This document shows positions 24,502 through 33,153 of a DNA stretch of 64,000 bases, one piece after another. The translations under genes and the position numbers were made by a program. Below the pieces are notes generated by a model. That model did not search any database and was not told where the DNA came from. It worked only from the letters and a program-made list of their open reading frames with translations. Position 1 is the first letter of the stretch; each line of letters opens with the position of its first letter. The stretch comes from Rhodococcoides fascians A25f (lineage in GTDB: Bacteria > Actinomycetota > Actinomycetes > Mycobacteriales > Mycobacteriaceae), in assembly GCF_000760935.2 (NCBI RefSeq), contig NZ_CP049744.1:992001-1056000 (forward strand), given 5' to 3'.

Positions 24502-24999
24502 TCAGTACGGAGGCCACCCACCCTCGGGGCCGAGAAGTCGGTTCAGTCGAATGTGGTTGATCTCCGCGAGCTCGTTGCGCATGATCTTGCGCTCGGTGCG
24601 GTCGTCGTTGTCGAGTCGGTGACCCAGATCCACCAGGATCTCGCGTGGCTCGAACCCCTCGGGTCCGAACATCACACTGGCCACGTACGGAAATCCGAAG
24701 CGCTCGTCGTAGGCGCGAGCAGCGGTTCCCAGCGCTCCTCGCGTGTTCGCATCCATGGCGGCGCACACTTTGCCGGGCTCCGGAAGATTGGCGGCGAGCG
24801 AATCGACGTCCTGGTCCGACAACTCGGCCAGTTCGGCATCGGCTGCGGAGAACAGGTCGGCGCGGGAGCGATAGCTGCGGCCGTCGGCCACCCGTGAAGC
24901 CCACGCCACCGAGCAGCAGCACTCGTACAGTGCGTGCACCGCTTTGCGACGCGGCAGGTCGTTGAACGTTTCCAGTCCCAATCCCTGGTGCATCAGCAT
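24502..24999 (-). CDS. OHCU-decarboxylase-like protein (UraD family)
   Basis: About 165 residues from MLMHQGLGLETFNDLPRRKA. The family frame is visible: F/N..PR.KA.HALYECC near the N-terminus, the YDERFGFPYV motif, and a C-terminal RLDNDDRTERKIMRNELAE with INHIRLNRL. True UraD decarboxylates OHCU to (S)-allantoin. However, the catalytic-His HPxIG motif is replaced by LPEPGKV, so activity is doubtful. A longer frame to 25089 exists, but the downstream ATG at 24999 fits the family N-terminus. It lies near allantoicase but not in the same operon. Confidence 0.7.
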   Translation of the reverse strand: MLMHQGLGLETFNDLPRRKAVHALYECCCSVAWASRVADGRSYRSRADLFSAADAELAELSDQDVDSLAANLPEPGKVCAAMDANTRGALGTAARAYDERFGFPYVASVMFGPEGFEPREILVDLGHRLDNDDRTERKIMRNELAEINHIRLNRLLGPEGGWPPY

Positions 25000-25060
25000 G
25001 TGTCGATAGTGGGCCGACTGCGCCGGATGTACCAGAGCTGAGCAGGGACTTAGCGCAGAC

Positions 25061-25075
25061 GTTACGCGCCGTAAC
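25061..25075. promoter_or_regulatory. Perfect palindrome GTTACG-CGC-CGTAAC
   Basis: A 6-3-6 perfect inverted repeat lies in the divergent gap between the UraD-like gene and the crotonase gene, about 45 bp before the latter. The MarR-type regulator encoded just after the crotonase gene is the natural candidate to bind it; this pairing is inferred. Confidence 0.45.
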
Positions 25076-25118
25076 ATGCGGTGCGGCAATCTCAGGCGAT
25101 CCCGCTAGGCTCGCACGC

Positions 25119-25946
25119 ATGACGGAACGTACCTGGAAAGCCTTCTCTGTCGAGATCGCGGACCACATCGCGCAAGTGACACTTCTCGGGCCCGGCAAGG
25201 GCAACGCAATGGGCCCCGACTTCTGGAGCGAGAGCACCGAGCTGTTCGCGCAGCTCGATGCCGATCCCGAGGTTCGGGCAGTGGTGCTCGCCGGCTCCGG
25301 CAAGAACTTCACCTACGGACTGGATCTGGCCGCGATGGCAGGCACGTTCGGCCCTCTCATGGCAGACAAGGCGCTGGCCGGTCCTCGAACGTCCTTCCAC
25401 GACACCATCAAGACGATGCAGAAGGCGATCAACGCCGTCGCGGACTGCCGCAAGCCCGTCGTCGCAGCGATCCAAGGCTGGTGCATCGGCGGTGGCGTCG
25501 ACCTCATCACCGCCGCCGACGTGCGATACGCCAGCGCCGACGCGAAGTTCAGCGTGCGCGAGGTGCGGGTCGCGATCGTCGCCGACATGGGTTCTCTGGC
25601 CCGGCTCCCCGCGATCATCGGCGACGGCCACCTGCGTGAGCTCGCGTTGACCGGCAAGGACATCGACGCGGCCCGCGCCGAGAAGATCGGCCTGGTCAAC
25701 GACGTGTTCGAGGACCACGATGCCACCCTCGCCGCCGCCCGTGAGTGCGCGGCCGCCATCGCCGCCAACCCGCCGCTGGTGGTGCAGGGCATCAAGACCG
25801 TACTGGACCACTCCCGGTCCTCCAGCGTCGACGACTCGCTGCGGTACGTGGCGGCCTGGAATGCCGCCTTCCTCGCCTCGCACGATCTCACCGAGGCGAT
25901 CACCTCCGTGTTCGAGAAGCGGCCGGCTCAGTTCACCGGTAGCTGA
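25119..25946 (+). CDS. Crotonase/enoyl-CoA hydratase-family protein
   Basis: A 275-residue crotonase-fold protein, probably acting on acyl-CoA. The oxyanion-hole segments are GSGKNFTYGLDLAAMAG and IQGWCIGGGVDLITAAD, and an acidic residue in the EVRVAIVADMGSL stretch sits where dienoyl-CoA isomerases carry a catalytic Asp. This pattern is closer to delta(3,5)-delta(2,4)-dienoyl-CoA isomerases than to a plain hydratase and resembles mycobacterial EchA21-type proteins. It is directly followed by a MarR regulator gene one base after the stop. The precise reaction is not certain. Confidence 0.8.
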   Translation: MTERTWKAFSVEIADHIAQVTLLGPGKGNAMGPDFWSESTELFAQLDADPEVRAVVLAGSGKNFTYGLDLAAMAGTFGPLMADKALAGPRTSFHDTIKTMQKAINAVADCRKPVVAAIQGWCIGGGVDLITAADVRYASADAKFSVREVRVAIVADMGSLARLPAIIGDGHLRELALTGKDIDAARAEKIGLVNDVFEDHDATLAAARECAAAIAANPPLVVQGIKTVLDHSRSSSVDDSLRYVAAWNAAFLASHDLTEAITSVFEKRPAQFTGS

Positions 25947-25947
25947 C

Positions 25948-26412
25948 GTGGTCGAGTTTGCCGAGGAGTTGGGCACCCAGCTGGTTCGATTGCAGCGCCT
26001 ACGCGAGCGCAACATCGCGCAGATCTCGTCGTCGGGTGGCGTCGAAGGTGCCGCCTACGTCTGTCTGTTCCGGCTCTTGCGTGACGGGCCCATGAGGTCC
26101 AGTGAGCTTGCTGCCATGGTGAATTCGGATCCGTCGACGGTGAGCAGGCAGGTGGCTCAGCTCGTCGAACTGGGTCACGTCGAGCGGCTGCCCGACGAAC
26201 GGGACGGTCGGGCCTTCGTCCTCGCGGTGACGCAGTCGGGCCAGGAAGTTGCCGCGGCGATTCAGCAACGCCGAACCGAGGCGCTCGGGCGAGTCATCGA
26301 GAAATGGGAGAGGGACGACAGATCGGCGCTGGTCGGGCTGTTGGATCGATTCTTGACCGATTACGAAACCGTCAGGCCGGACCTACCCGATCAGCGCACG
26401 GGTAACGTCTGA
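25948..26412 (+). CDS. MarR-family transcriptional regulator
   Basis: A 154-residue MarR protein: MRSSELAAMVNSDPSTVSRQ forms the recognition helices and ERLPDERDGRAFVLAVTQSG the wing. The GTG at 25948 begins one base after the crotonase stop, indicating an operon. It probably senses an acyl-CoA, fatty acid or aromatic acid and controls the crotonase promoter, where a 15-bp perfect palindrome is found. Confidence 0.82.
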   Translation: MVEFAEELGTQLVRLQRLRERNIAQISSSGGVEGAAYVCLFRLLRDGPMRSSELAAMVNSDPSTVSRQVAQLVELGHVERLPDERDGRAFVLAVTQSGQEVAAAIQQRRTEALGRVIEKWERDDRSALVGLLDRFLTDYETVRPDLPDQRTGNV

Positions 26413-26535
26413 GCCGCGAGGAACCTGAACAGCGTGGGATCTCGAGTTCGTCCCGTACTCGTGATCCCAGCGACGATCGGGACGCAGGCGATGCCTTACC
26501 CGGACGCTCGAACTGCCCGAACGGACGGAGGGAAT

Positions 26536-27615
26536 GTGGTGCCAACCGATCACGACGGGCCTCCCCAGTCCTCCGACCGGGGACCAGGATCGGCTTCGGT
26601 TCGGCTCGAACGCCGCGTTGCGAGAGGAATCGCAGTTCTCGTTCCGTCGTTCGGGTTGATCGGCTCGATCATCATGCTGTCCGGCGACGGCCCGGTCGGC
26701 GCGACGGCCGTCGTGATCTGCATGATCGTGCTGCTCTCGACCGTGCCGGTGGGAGCGTGGTGGTGGCTGCGCTCGGTCGACGCGTCGCACATGCCCGGGT
26801 GGTTCGTGATCTATGCCGACGTGGGCGTGTCCGTGATGTTGCTGACCTTCGACGACCGGGATCTCGCCCTGTACGGCGCGGCCCTGTTCTCGGTGATCGG
26901 CACCTACATCGCCTACTTCTCCCGGCGCAACGTGCTCAAATTCCACACCGCATTCGTCAACGCCGTGATTCTTCTGCTCGCCGTGTTGGCCGTCGTCGAG
27001 CAGCCGGGCGATCCCGCGTCGATCGTCGCGCGGGCACTGGTGACGGTGTTGGTGGTCAACTCGGTGCTGGCGTTCAGAGCCGTCATTCAGCGCCAACTCG
27101 ACCTCGCCAATACGGACTCTCTGACAGGCCTGCTCAACAGACGGGGTCTGGAATTGCGACTCGACCGAATGATGGCTCGATTGACGGAGGAGCAGTCGGC
27201 GGCGCTGATGGTGGTCGATCTCGATCAGTTCAAGCTGGTCAACGACACCTACGGGCACGCCGTGGGCGACCGGGTCCTGCGCCGAACGGCCCGGCGCCTC
27301 ACCGCCGCAACGGGTAGACGGCCCTGCGTGGCGCGCACCGGGGGCGAGGAATTCACGATCGCGGTACCGGTCTGCGGCGACTCGGCCGACCACCTCGCAG
27401 ACGATATTCGCGAGGCAGTGCACGACGCGAGTGACGACGTGCCGGTCACGGTCAGCATCGGTGTCGCCGTACTCGATGCCGCTCGGTGGCGAGCGGCCGT
27501 GTCCTCGTACGCCGCAGCCGAGCTGGTGCGCAACGTGCTGCTCGATGCCGACACGGCAATGTACGAGTCGAAGCACGCGGGTGGAAACAGAACGACGGTG
27601 TATGCCGGCGATTGA
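26536..27615 (+). CDS. Membrane-anchored GGDEF diguanylate cyclase
   Basis: About 359 residues. The N-terminal half has five to six membrane spans; the C-terminal half is a GGDEF domain with an intact active site (ARTGGEEF) and DTDSLTGLLNRRGLEL-type entry (NTDSLTGLLNRRG). It should make cyclic di-GMP from GTP. The inhibitory I-site RxxD is not seen before GGEEF (the stretch is RRPCVART), suggesting weak product inhibition. GGAGGG at 26527-26532 supports a GTG start at 26536 or 26539; ATG 26491 is an alternative. It converges with a PAS-domain gene. Confidence 0.82.
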   Translation: MVPTDHDGPPQSSDRGPGSASVRLERRVARGIAVLVPSFGLIGSIIMLSGDGPVGATAVVICMIVLLSTVPVGAWWWLRSVDASHMPGWFVIYADVGVSVMLLTFDDRDLALYGAALFSVIGTYIAYFSRRNVLKFHTAFVNAVILLLAVLAVVEQPGDPASIVARALVTVLVVNSVLAFRAVIQRQLDLANTDSLTGLLNRRGLELRLDRMMARLTEEQSAALMVVDLDQFKLVNDTYGHAVGDRVLRRTARRLTAATGRRPCVARTGGEEFTIAVPVCGDSADHLADDIREAVHDASDDVPVTVSIGVAVLDAARWRAAVSSYAAAELVRNVLLDADTAMYESKHAGGNRTTVYAGD

Positions 27616-27652
27616 TCAGCCGGCACACACCGTCACTCGTTTGGGGAGAACG

Positions 27653-28111
27653 TCAGCGCAAGGCGCTCTTGGGGTCGTTCCACAACTGGTCCGTGAAATC
27701 CTCGAGCGCGACGAGAACGATGGTGTCCTCGGTGCGGCGCAGGATCGACTTGCTGGCGCGTACCTGAACGACGTCACCGGTCTTGTCGGTCATCCGCCAC
27801 AGCGAATCCGCGCGGGTGGCCACCGTCGTCAAGAACATGTCGGCGACGTTGACCCCCTCCGGTGCCCGGTCGGGAAAGATGTCGTGCAGGTGGAAGTCGA
27901 CGCGTTCGGTGCGGTCGAGACCGAACAGATCGTCGAAGGCCTCGTTTGCGAACACGATCGCACCGCTGGGATCGACAGCGAGGATCGGCACCGGAATTCG
28001 GTCGAGAACGACCGTCACCGGCAGATCGGGGAACTGCGTCGGATCCGAGATGGCCCGCGAGTCGAGATTGCGCCGATCACCGGCGGCGCCGTTGGAACTG
28101 CTGTCGGTCAT
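27653..28111 (-). CDS. Single PAS-domain protein
   Basis: About 152 residues from MTDSSSNGAAGDRRN (an ATG at 28123 would add four residues). Residues about 35-145 form one PAS domain (VLDRIPVPILAVDPSGAIVF, then ANEAFDDLFGL and SLWRMTDKTGDVVQVRAS). There is no output domain, so it must act by binding partners. It converges with a GGDEF gene, and a functional link to c-di-GMP is possible but unproven. Confidence 0.72.
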   Translation of the reverse strand: MTDSSSNGAAGDRRNLDSRAISDPTQFPDLPVTVVLDRIPVPILAVDPSGAIVFANEAFDDLFGLDRTERVDFHLHDIFPDRAPEGVNVADMFLTTVATRADSLWRMTDKTGDVVQVRASKSILRRTEDTIVLVALEDFTDQLWNDPKSALR

Positions 28112-28174
28112 AGGTCTCCCCAAACTGTGTTTCGTCGGCGCTCGGCCGAGACGAAGTGTGTAGTGCCGAAACGA

Positions 28175-28666
28175 TCAGTGACCCGGATTGTCCGTCAAGC
28201 GCTTGAACGATGCGGCGATTTCGGCCTCGGCCTCTGCGCGCCCCACCCAGTCTGCCCCGGTGACGTGCTTGTTGGGTTCGAGATCCTTGTAATGGACGAA
28301 GAAATGCTTGATCGCGTCGAGCTCGAACGTCGATACGTCGCTCAGATCCTGGATGTGATCCCAGCGGGTGTCACCTGCAGGCACGCACAACACCTTGTCG
28401 TCGCCGCCCGCTTCGTCGACCATCTTGAACATCGCGACAGGCCGCGCCTCGACGATGACACCCGGGTAGACCGACTCGGGCAGCAGCACCAGTGCGTCCA
28501 GCGGATCGCCGTCCTCGCCGAGCGTGTTCTCGATGAAACCGTAATCGGCTGGATACGCCATCGCGGTGTAGAGGTAGCGGTCGAGGCGCACACGTCCGGT
28601 GACGTGGTCGACCTCGTACTTGTTGCGCTGCCCCTTGGGGATCTCGATGGTGACGTCGAACGGCAC
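28175..28666 (-). CDS. ppa: Inorganic pyrophosphatase
   Basis: A 163-residue family-I soluble pyrophosphatase, hydrolysing PPi to phosphate with Mg2+. Visible active-site parts are [38 protein letters not shown] with the Asp cluster, and [19 protein letters not shown]. The length and order match the Mycobacterium tuberculosis enzyme, and divergent dacB sits where it does there. It is likely essential and constitutively expressed. Confidence 0.95.
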   Translation of the reverse strand: MPFDVTIEIPKGQRNKYEVDHVTGRVRLDRYLYTAMAYPADYGFIENTLGEDGDPLDALVLLPESVYPGVIVEARPVAMFKMVDEAGGDDKVLCVPAGDTRWDHIQDLSDVSTFELDAIKHFFVHYKDLEPNKHVTGADWVGRAEAEAEIAASFKRLTDNPGH

Positions 28667-28809
28667 GTGCAGTCCTTACTGTCTTCGTCGAGCCGGTGGG
28701 GCCCGAGCGGTTACGAATGCGAAAGATGGTGGCGGCGCAAGGCTACCGGACCCGAGGATACTGTTGACTGGACGATCATGGGTACGACCACGGCAATGAC
28801 GGAGGAACG

Positions 28810-30213
28810 GTGGCGGGGCTGACACGGCGGTTCCTCGGTCCCACAGCGGGCCGGCGGCGCAGGAAGAAGCGGTTGATCCTGACGCTGTGCGCGGTGTTCG
28901 TGGTGATCCTTGCCGTGACCACCGCCGCGCTCGTGCTCCCGTCGGTGTCCGACGGTGCCGAGACCGCGATCGCGCCGCCGCCCGACACCGTGCTGCCGAA
29001 CCCGAAGATCACTGCGTTTCCCGAGTCCGCACCGTCGCCCAGCTCGGCGGGGCTGGCCGGCGCACTGGCCGGGGTGGTGGACGATTCCGATCTCGGCACC
29101 TTCACCGGAACCGTCGCCGACGCACAGACCGGCCAGGTTCTGTGGTCCCGGAACCCCGATGCGCCGATGACTCCGGCCTCGACGACCAAGGTGCTCACCG
29201 CGGCCGCCGCGATGCTCGCGCTCCCGGCCGATCACCGCGTCACCACTCGCGTCGTCCAGGGCAGCGGCGAAGGAAACATCGTGCTGATCGCGGGCGGAGA
29301 CCCCACGCTCACCGCACTGCCGGTCGGCACCGTCGGGTTCTATCCGGGCGCGGCCCGCATCGACGATCTCGTGGAGCAGATCCGCCGCAGCGGAACGACG
29401 GTACGCAGCATCAGCGTCGACACCTCGATCTACTCCGGCGACACCATGGCGCAGGGCTGGTTTCCAGCCGACATCGCCGCCGGTTCGATCACCCCGATCG
29501 AACCGATCATGCTCGACGGCGGAAGGTCCGATCCGCTCGTCGACGAGTCACCCCGCAGCACCACTCCGGCGCTCGACGCGGGCCGCGCACTGGCGGCAGG
29601 ACTGGGCGTCGATCCGGCGGCAGTGACGACGGGTACGGCCGCCGAGGGCGCCGATCAGCTCGCGTCGGTGCAGTCCGCCCCGCTGCGAAACCGCTTGCAG
29701 CAGATGATCTATCGCTCCGACAACGTCCTCGCCGAGGCGGTCGGACGCGAACTGTCGATCGACATGAACACGGCAGCAAGCTTTTCCGGCGCGGTGGCGG
29801 CCATCGGACAGACTCTCTACACGGCAGGTTTCGATATGGCCGGGTTGGCTCTGGAGGATGCCAGTGGGCTGTCGGTGGACGGCAAGATTCCGGCCCGACT
29901 GCTCGATCAGGTGCTGACCTCGGCCGCCGGATCCGAACAGCCGACGTTGCGTCCGATGCTCGACTACCTGCCCGTCGCCGGTGCCACCGGAACGTTGTCG
30001 GATCGGTATGCCTCGGGGGATCGAACCGGAGCGGGTTGGGTGCGAGCCAAGACCGGAACCCTCTCCAATGCAAGCGCTCTCGCGGGATACGTCGTCGATG
30101 TCGACGGCCGTGTGCTGACCTTCGCGCTGATGTCGAACGACCGGCCACCCGAGGTCAGTCGCCCCGCCCTCGATGCCGTGGCATCGACCTTGAGATTGTG
30201 TGGTTGCCAGTGA
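28810..30213 (+). CDS. dacB: D-alanyl-D-alanine carboxypeptidase/endopeptidase (PBP4, DacB family)
   Basis: A 467-residue class-C penicillin-binding protein that trims peptidoglycan stem peptides outside the cell. An N-terminal membrane anchor follows a basic start (RRRRKKRLILTLCAVFVVIL). Active-site motifs are SxxK at Ser124 (STTKVL), SDN (YRSDNVLAEAVG) and KTG (AKTGTLSNASALAG). The region between the motifs carries the PBP4-type insertion. The GTG start at 28810 follows GGAGGAACG. Its stop overlaps the GTG of the DUF2342 protease gene, starting a tightly packed dacB-protease-tilS-hpt operon. Confidence 0.9.
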   Translation: MAGLTRRFLGPTAGRRRRKKRLILTLCAVFVVILAVTTAALVLPSVSDGAETAIAPPPDTVLPNPKITAFPESAPSPSSAGLAGALAGVVDDSDLGTFTGTVADAQTGQVLWSRNPDAPMTPASTTKVLTAAAAMLALPADHRVTTRVVQGSGEGNIVLIAGGDPTLTALPVGTVGFYPGAARIDDLVEQIRRSGTTVRSISVDTSIYSGDTMAQGWFPADIAAGSITPIEPIMLDGGRSDPLVDESPRSTTPALDAGRALAAGLGVDPAAVTTGTAAEGADQLASVQSAPLRNRLQQMIYRSDNVLAEAVGRELSIDMNTAASFSGAVAAIGQTLYTAGFDMAGLALEDASGLSVDGKIPARLLDQVLTSAAGSEQPTLRPMLDYLPVAGATGTLSDRYASGDRTGAGWVRAKTGTLSNASALAGYVVDVDGRVLTFALMSNDRPPEVSRPALDAVASTLRLCGCQ

Positions 30214-31295
30214 AGTCAGCAGCAGCGGCGAGTGCCGACGAGAACGAGAGCACGTCCGGGTTCGCCGGTGCGGTCGATTGGTCGGTAGCCGCCAAAGCCG
30301 GGGCAAAGCTGGCCCGGCCGGGTCCGGCCACCTCGCGCTACACCGCCGAGGCGGCCGTGGAAGAGCTTGCCGCCGCATCGATTCGAGCCGAGGGGCCGGT
30401 TCGTGAGACCACCGGTCTGGCCGATGGGCTCCCGGTGCCCGACGCCCAGGTGGTCGATCGAGCAGGCTGGATCGCCGCGGCCGCGTCGTCGATGAAGCAC
30501 CTCACCGGGGACGACGACGACACGCCACCGTCGGGGCTCCTCGGCGGAAAACCCGCAGGACTTCAGGCGGGCGCGATGCTGGCGTTTCTCTCCAGTGCCA
30601 TTCTGGGACAGTACGATCCGTTCACCGGGGAGAACGGAACGTTGCTGCTGGTCGCACCGAACGTGATTGCCGTCGAACGCGCACTGCGCGTCTCGCCCAG
30701 CGACTTCCGCCTGTGGGTGTGCCTGCACGAAGTGACGCACCGAGTGCAGTTCTCCTCCGCGCCGTGGCTCGGCGGCTACATGCGCGAGAACGTGGGGGTG
30801 CTCTCCGACGGCACCGACGAGCCACTCTCGGACGTCGCCAATCGGTTGACCGGTGCGTTGAAGGCCCGCAAGAATCCGAGCGGAACGACAAAATCGGAGG
30901 ACGCAGGCATCGTCGGCCTGCTGCGTGCCACCCAACCCCAGCCGCAGCGCGACGCCATCGATCGGCTCCTGGTGCTCGGTACTCTGCTCGAAGGCCACGC
31001 CGACCACGTGATGGACGCCGTCGGGCCGGCCGTCGTGCCGACCGTGACGCAGATTCGCGGTGCATTCGACCAACGGCGACGACGCAAGGTCAACCCGCTC
31101 CAACGCGTCGTCCGGGCATTGCTGGGGATGGATGCGAAGATGGCGCAGTACGTCCGCGGCAAGGCATTCGTCGATCACGTGGTCGCCGCAGTGGGAATGG
31201 AACGCTTCAACACCGTGTGGACGGGCCCCGACACGCTGCCGCTGCTGTCCGAAATCGAGAACCCGGACGCGTGGATCGCGCGAGTTCTGGGCTAG
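30210..31295 (+). CDS. DUF2342 zinc-dependent metalloprotease family protein
   Basis: A 361-residue protein. The HEVTHR motif (LHEVTHRVQF) followed by EGHADHVMDAVGP supplies a putative zinc site, as in the DUF2342 / F420-biosynthesis-associated family of actinobacteria. Its substrate is unknown. The GTG at 30210 overlaps the dacB stop (GTGA) and the stop overlaps the tilS start by one base, so it is embedded in the operon exactly as in M. tuberculosis (Rv3626c). In-frame sequence upstream within dacB is open but not protein-like. Confidence 0.82.
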   Translation: MKSAAAASADENESTSGFAGAVDWSVAAKAGAKLARPGPATSRYTAEAAVEELAAASIRAEGPVRETTGLADGLPVPDAQVVDRAGWIAAAASSMKHLTGDDDDTPPSGLLGGKPAGLQAGAMLAFLSSAILGQYDPFTGENGTLLLVAPNVIAVERALRVSPSDFRLWVCLHEVTHRVQFSSAPWLGGYMRENVGVLSDGTDEPLSDVANRLTGALKARKNPSGTTKSEDAGIVGLLRATQPQPQRDAIDRLLVLGTLLEGHADHVMDAVGPAVVPTVTQIRGAFDQRRRRKVNPLQRVVRALLGMDAKMAQYVRGKAFVDHVVAAVGMERFNTVWTGPDTLPLLSEIENPDAWIARVLG

Positions 31296-32287
31296 TGCTC
31301 TTGCCCGAGGGAGTGGAGCCTGCGGAACGACCCAGATTGCCCGAGGGCCCCGCGTTGCTCGAGATCAGGCATGCGGTGCGGGCGTGGCTCGCTGCGCACC
31401 CCGGTCCGGTTGCCGTTGCGCTGTCCGGTGGCGCGGATTCGCTCGCCTTGACGGCCGCGGGCGTGGCCGAGGCCCCGAACGTGCGTGCGCTGATCGTCGA
31501 CCACGGTCTTCAGGAGGGTTCGGCCGAGGTCGCGGCGACGGCGGCGGCACGGGCGCTGGAGTTGGGTGTGGTCGATGCCCGGGTTCTGCCGGTGCACGTC
31601 ACCGGTTCCGGAGGGACGGAAGCAGCGGCCCGCAGAGCCAGATACGACGCGTTGAATCTCGCGCGCGGCGACGCGTCGGTGCTGGTGGCGCACACTCTCG
31701 ACGATCAGGCCGAGACGGTGCTGCTCGGGTTGGGCCGCGGATCGGGGCCGCGGTCGATTGCGGGCATGACGGCGTTCGCCGCACCGTGGGGCCGTCCGCT
31801 GCTCGGAGTCAGGCGGGCGATCACCCGGGCCGCGTGCGTCGAGCTGGGGCTCGAGCCGTTCGAGGATCCGCACAACACCGATACCGATTTCACTCGGGTG
31901 CGGCTGCGCCACGAGGTGTTGCCGTTGCTCGAGGACGTGCTGGGCGGCGGCGTCGCCGCTGCGCTCGCGCGGACGGCCGAGCAGTTGCGTGAGGACGGCG
32001 ACGTGCTCGACGCGCTTGCCGGGTCCGTTGCAGACACCGACGGATCGGACATCGAGGTCTCGGCGATCGAGACGCTCGCCCCCGCAGTACGCCGCCGCGT
32101 GCTGCGCCGATGGTTGCTCGGCCGGGGAGTGACGTCGTCGACCGATCGACAGCTCCGAGCCGTCGATGCCCTTGTCGTACGGTGGACTGGCCAGGGCGGG
32201 GTTGCCCTGCCAGGCGGAACGCCCGACGCCAGGTTGGTGTGCTCGCGTCGACGTGGCAGGCTGAGCGTCGGCCTGGAGAACGAATGA
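31295..32287 (+). CDS. tilS: tRNA(Ile)-lysidine synthetase
   Basis: A 330-residue N-type ATP pyrophosphatase that converts C34 of tRNA-Ile(CAU) to lysidine, letting it read AUA. The PP-loop is [11 protein letters not shown], and the TilS signature [20 protein letters not shown] is present, as is [13 protein letters not shown]. The GTG at 31295 overlaps the preceding stop by one base (TAGTG). The downstream hpt gene starts within or just after its end. It should be essential. Confidence 0.9.
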   Translation: MLLPEGVEPAERPRLPEGPALLEIRHAVRAWLAAHPGPVAVALSGGADSLALTAAGVAEAPNVRALIVDHGLQEGSAEVAATAAARALELGVVDARVLPVHVTGSGGTEAAARRARYDALNLARGDASVLVAHTLDDQAETVLLGLGRGSGPRSIAGMTAFAAPWGRPLLGVRRAITRAACVELGLEPFEDPHNTDTDFTRVRLRHEVLPLLEDVLGGGVAAALARTAEQLREDGDVLDALAGSVADTDGSDIEVSAIETLAPAVRRRVLRRWLLGRGVTSSTDRQLRAVDALVVRWTGQGGVALPGGTPDARLVCSRRRGRLSVGLENE

Positions 32288-32298
32288 AGGGAAACCCC

Positions 32299-32850
32299 GT
32301 GTACGAGGGCGACATCGAATCGGTTCTCATTTCCGAGGAACAGATCAAAGCGCGCACTGCGGAACTCGCAGAAGAGATCGCCAAGCGGTATCCCGAAGGC
32401 TCCCCGGAAGGCGACCTGCTCCTGGTCGGCGTCCTCAAGGGCGCGATCATGTTCATGACCGACTTCGCCCGGGCGCTGCCGATCCCGGCGCAGCTCGAGT
32501 TCATGGCGGTCAGCTCCTACGGCTCGTCGACGTCGTCCTCCGGCGTCGTCCGGATTCTCAAGGACCTCGACCGCGACATCACCGGACGCCACGTGCTGAT
32601 CGTCGAGGACATCATCGACTCCGGTCTGACGCTGAGCTGGCTCAAGCGCAACCTCGCGACCCGCTCGCCTGCCTCGCTCTCGGTGGTGACCCTGCTGCGC
32701 AAGCCCGACGCCATCAAGGTCGACGTCGAGGTCGCGAACGTGGGCTTCGACATCCCCAACGAGTTCGTCGTGGGATACGGCCTCGACTACAACGAGCGCT
32801 ACCGAGATCTGCCGTACATCGGCCTGCTGGACCCCAAGGTCTACAGCTGA
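32299..32850 (+). CDS. hpt: Hypoxanthine phosphoribosyltransferase
   Basis: A 183-residue type-I PRTase that salvages hypoxanthine and guanine to IMP and GMP. The PRPP motif [14 protein letters not shown] and the flexible-loop region [17 protein letters not shown] are intact, as is [17 protein letters not shown] at the C-terminus. A GTG at 32299 has GAAGGG 7 bp upstream and was preferred; an ATG at 32284 overlapping the tilS stop is the alternative. It ends the dacB-protease-tilS-hpt operon. Confidence 0.92.
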   Translation: MYEGDIESVLISEEQIKARTAELAEEIAKRYPEGSPEGDLLLVGVLKGAIMFMTDFARALPIPAQLEFMAVSSYGSSTSSSGVVRILKDLDRDITGRHVLIVEDIIDSGLTLSWLKRNLATRSPASLSVVTLLRKPDAIKVDVEVANVGFDIPNEFVVGYGLDYNERYRDLPYIGLLDPKVYS

Positions 32851-32896
32851 GCCGTGTCGTTCGGTCCACCCGGTTCGCGTGAACCGCCCCGCGTGA

Positions 32897-32935
32897 ATGG
32901 ACCATTGCCGCGCCGACACGTATGCAATGGTCCAT
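32897..32935. terminator. Inverted repeat after hpt
   Basis: Twelve-base arms ATGGACCATTGC (32897-32908) and GCAATGGTCCAT (32924-32935) pair perfectly around a 15-base loop. The repeat lies about 45 bp after the hpt stop and 220 bp before ftsH, so it may end the hpt transcript or be an operator for ftsH. The rest of the 300-bp gap is GC-rich with no ORF I would support. Confidence 0.5.
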
Positions 32936-33153
32936 CGATGCGGATAGGGTGCCGAAGAGGTGGGGAACTGCCGGGGGAGTGCGGTCGTTGGAGGGGAAGA
33001 AGCGTCGACGCAAACTGGTGCGTGGACGCAGAGCGCCAGGTATGAGCGAGTCAGATGTCCGAGTCTCGCGCTAGCCTGGAGTATCCGGCGGGCAGGGAGC
33101 AGCCAGCGCGCGGGAGCGGACTGAAAGGACACGGCCGAGTCGGCTGAAGCTGT

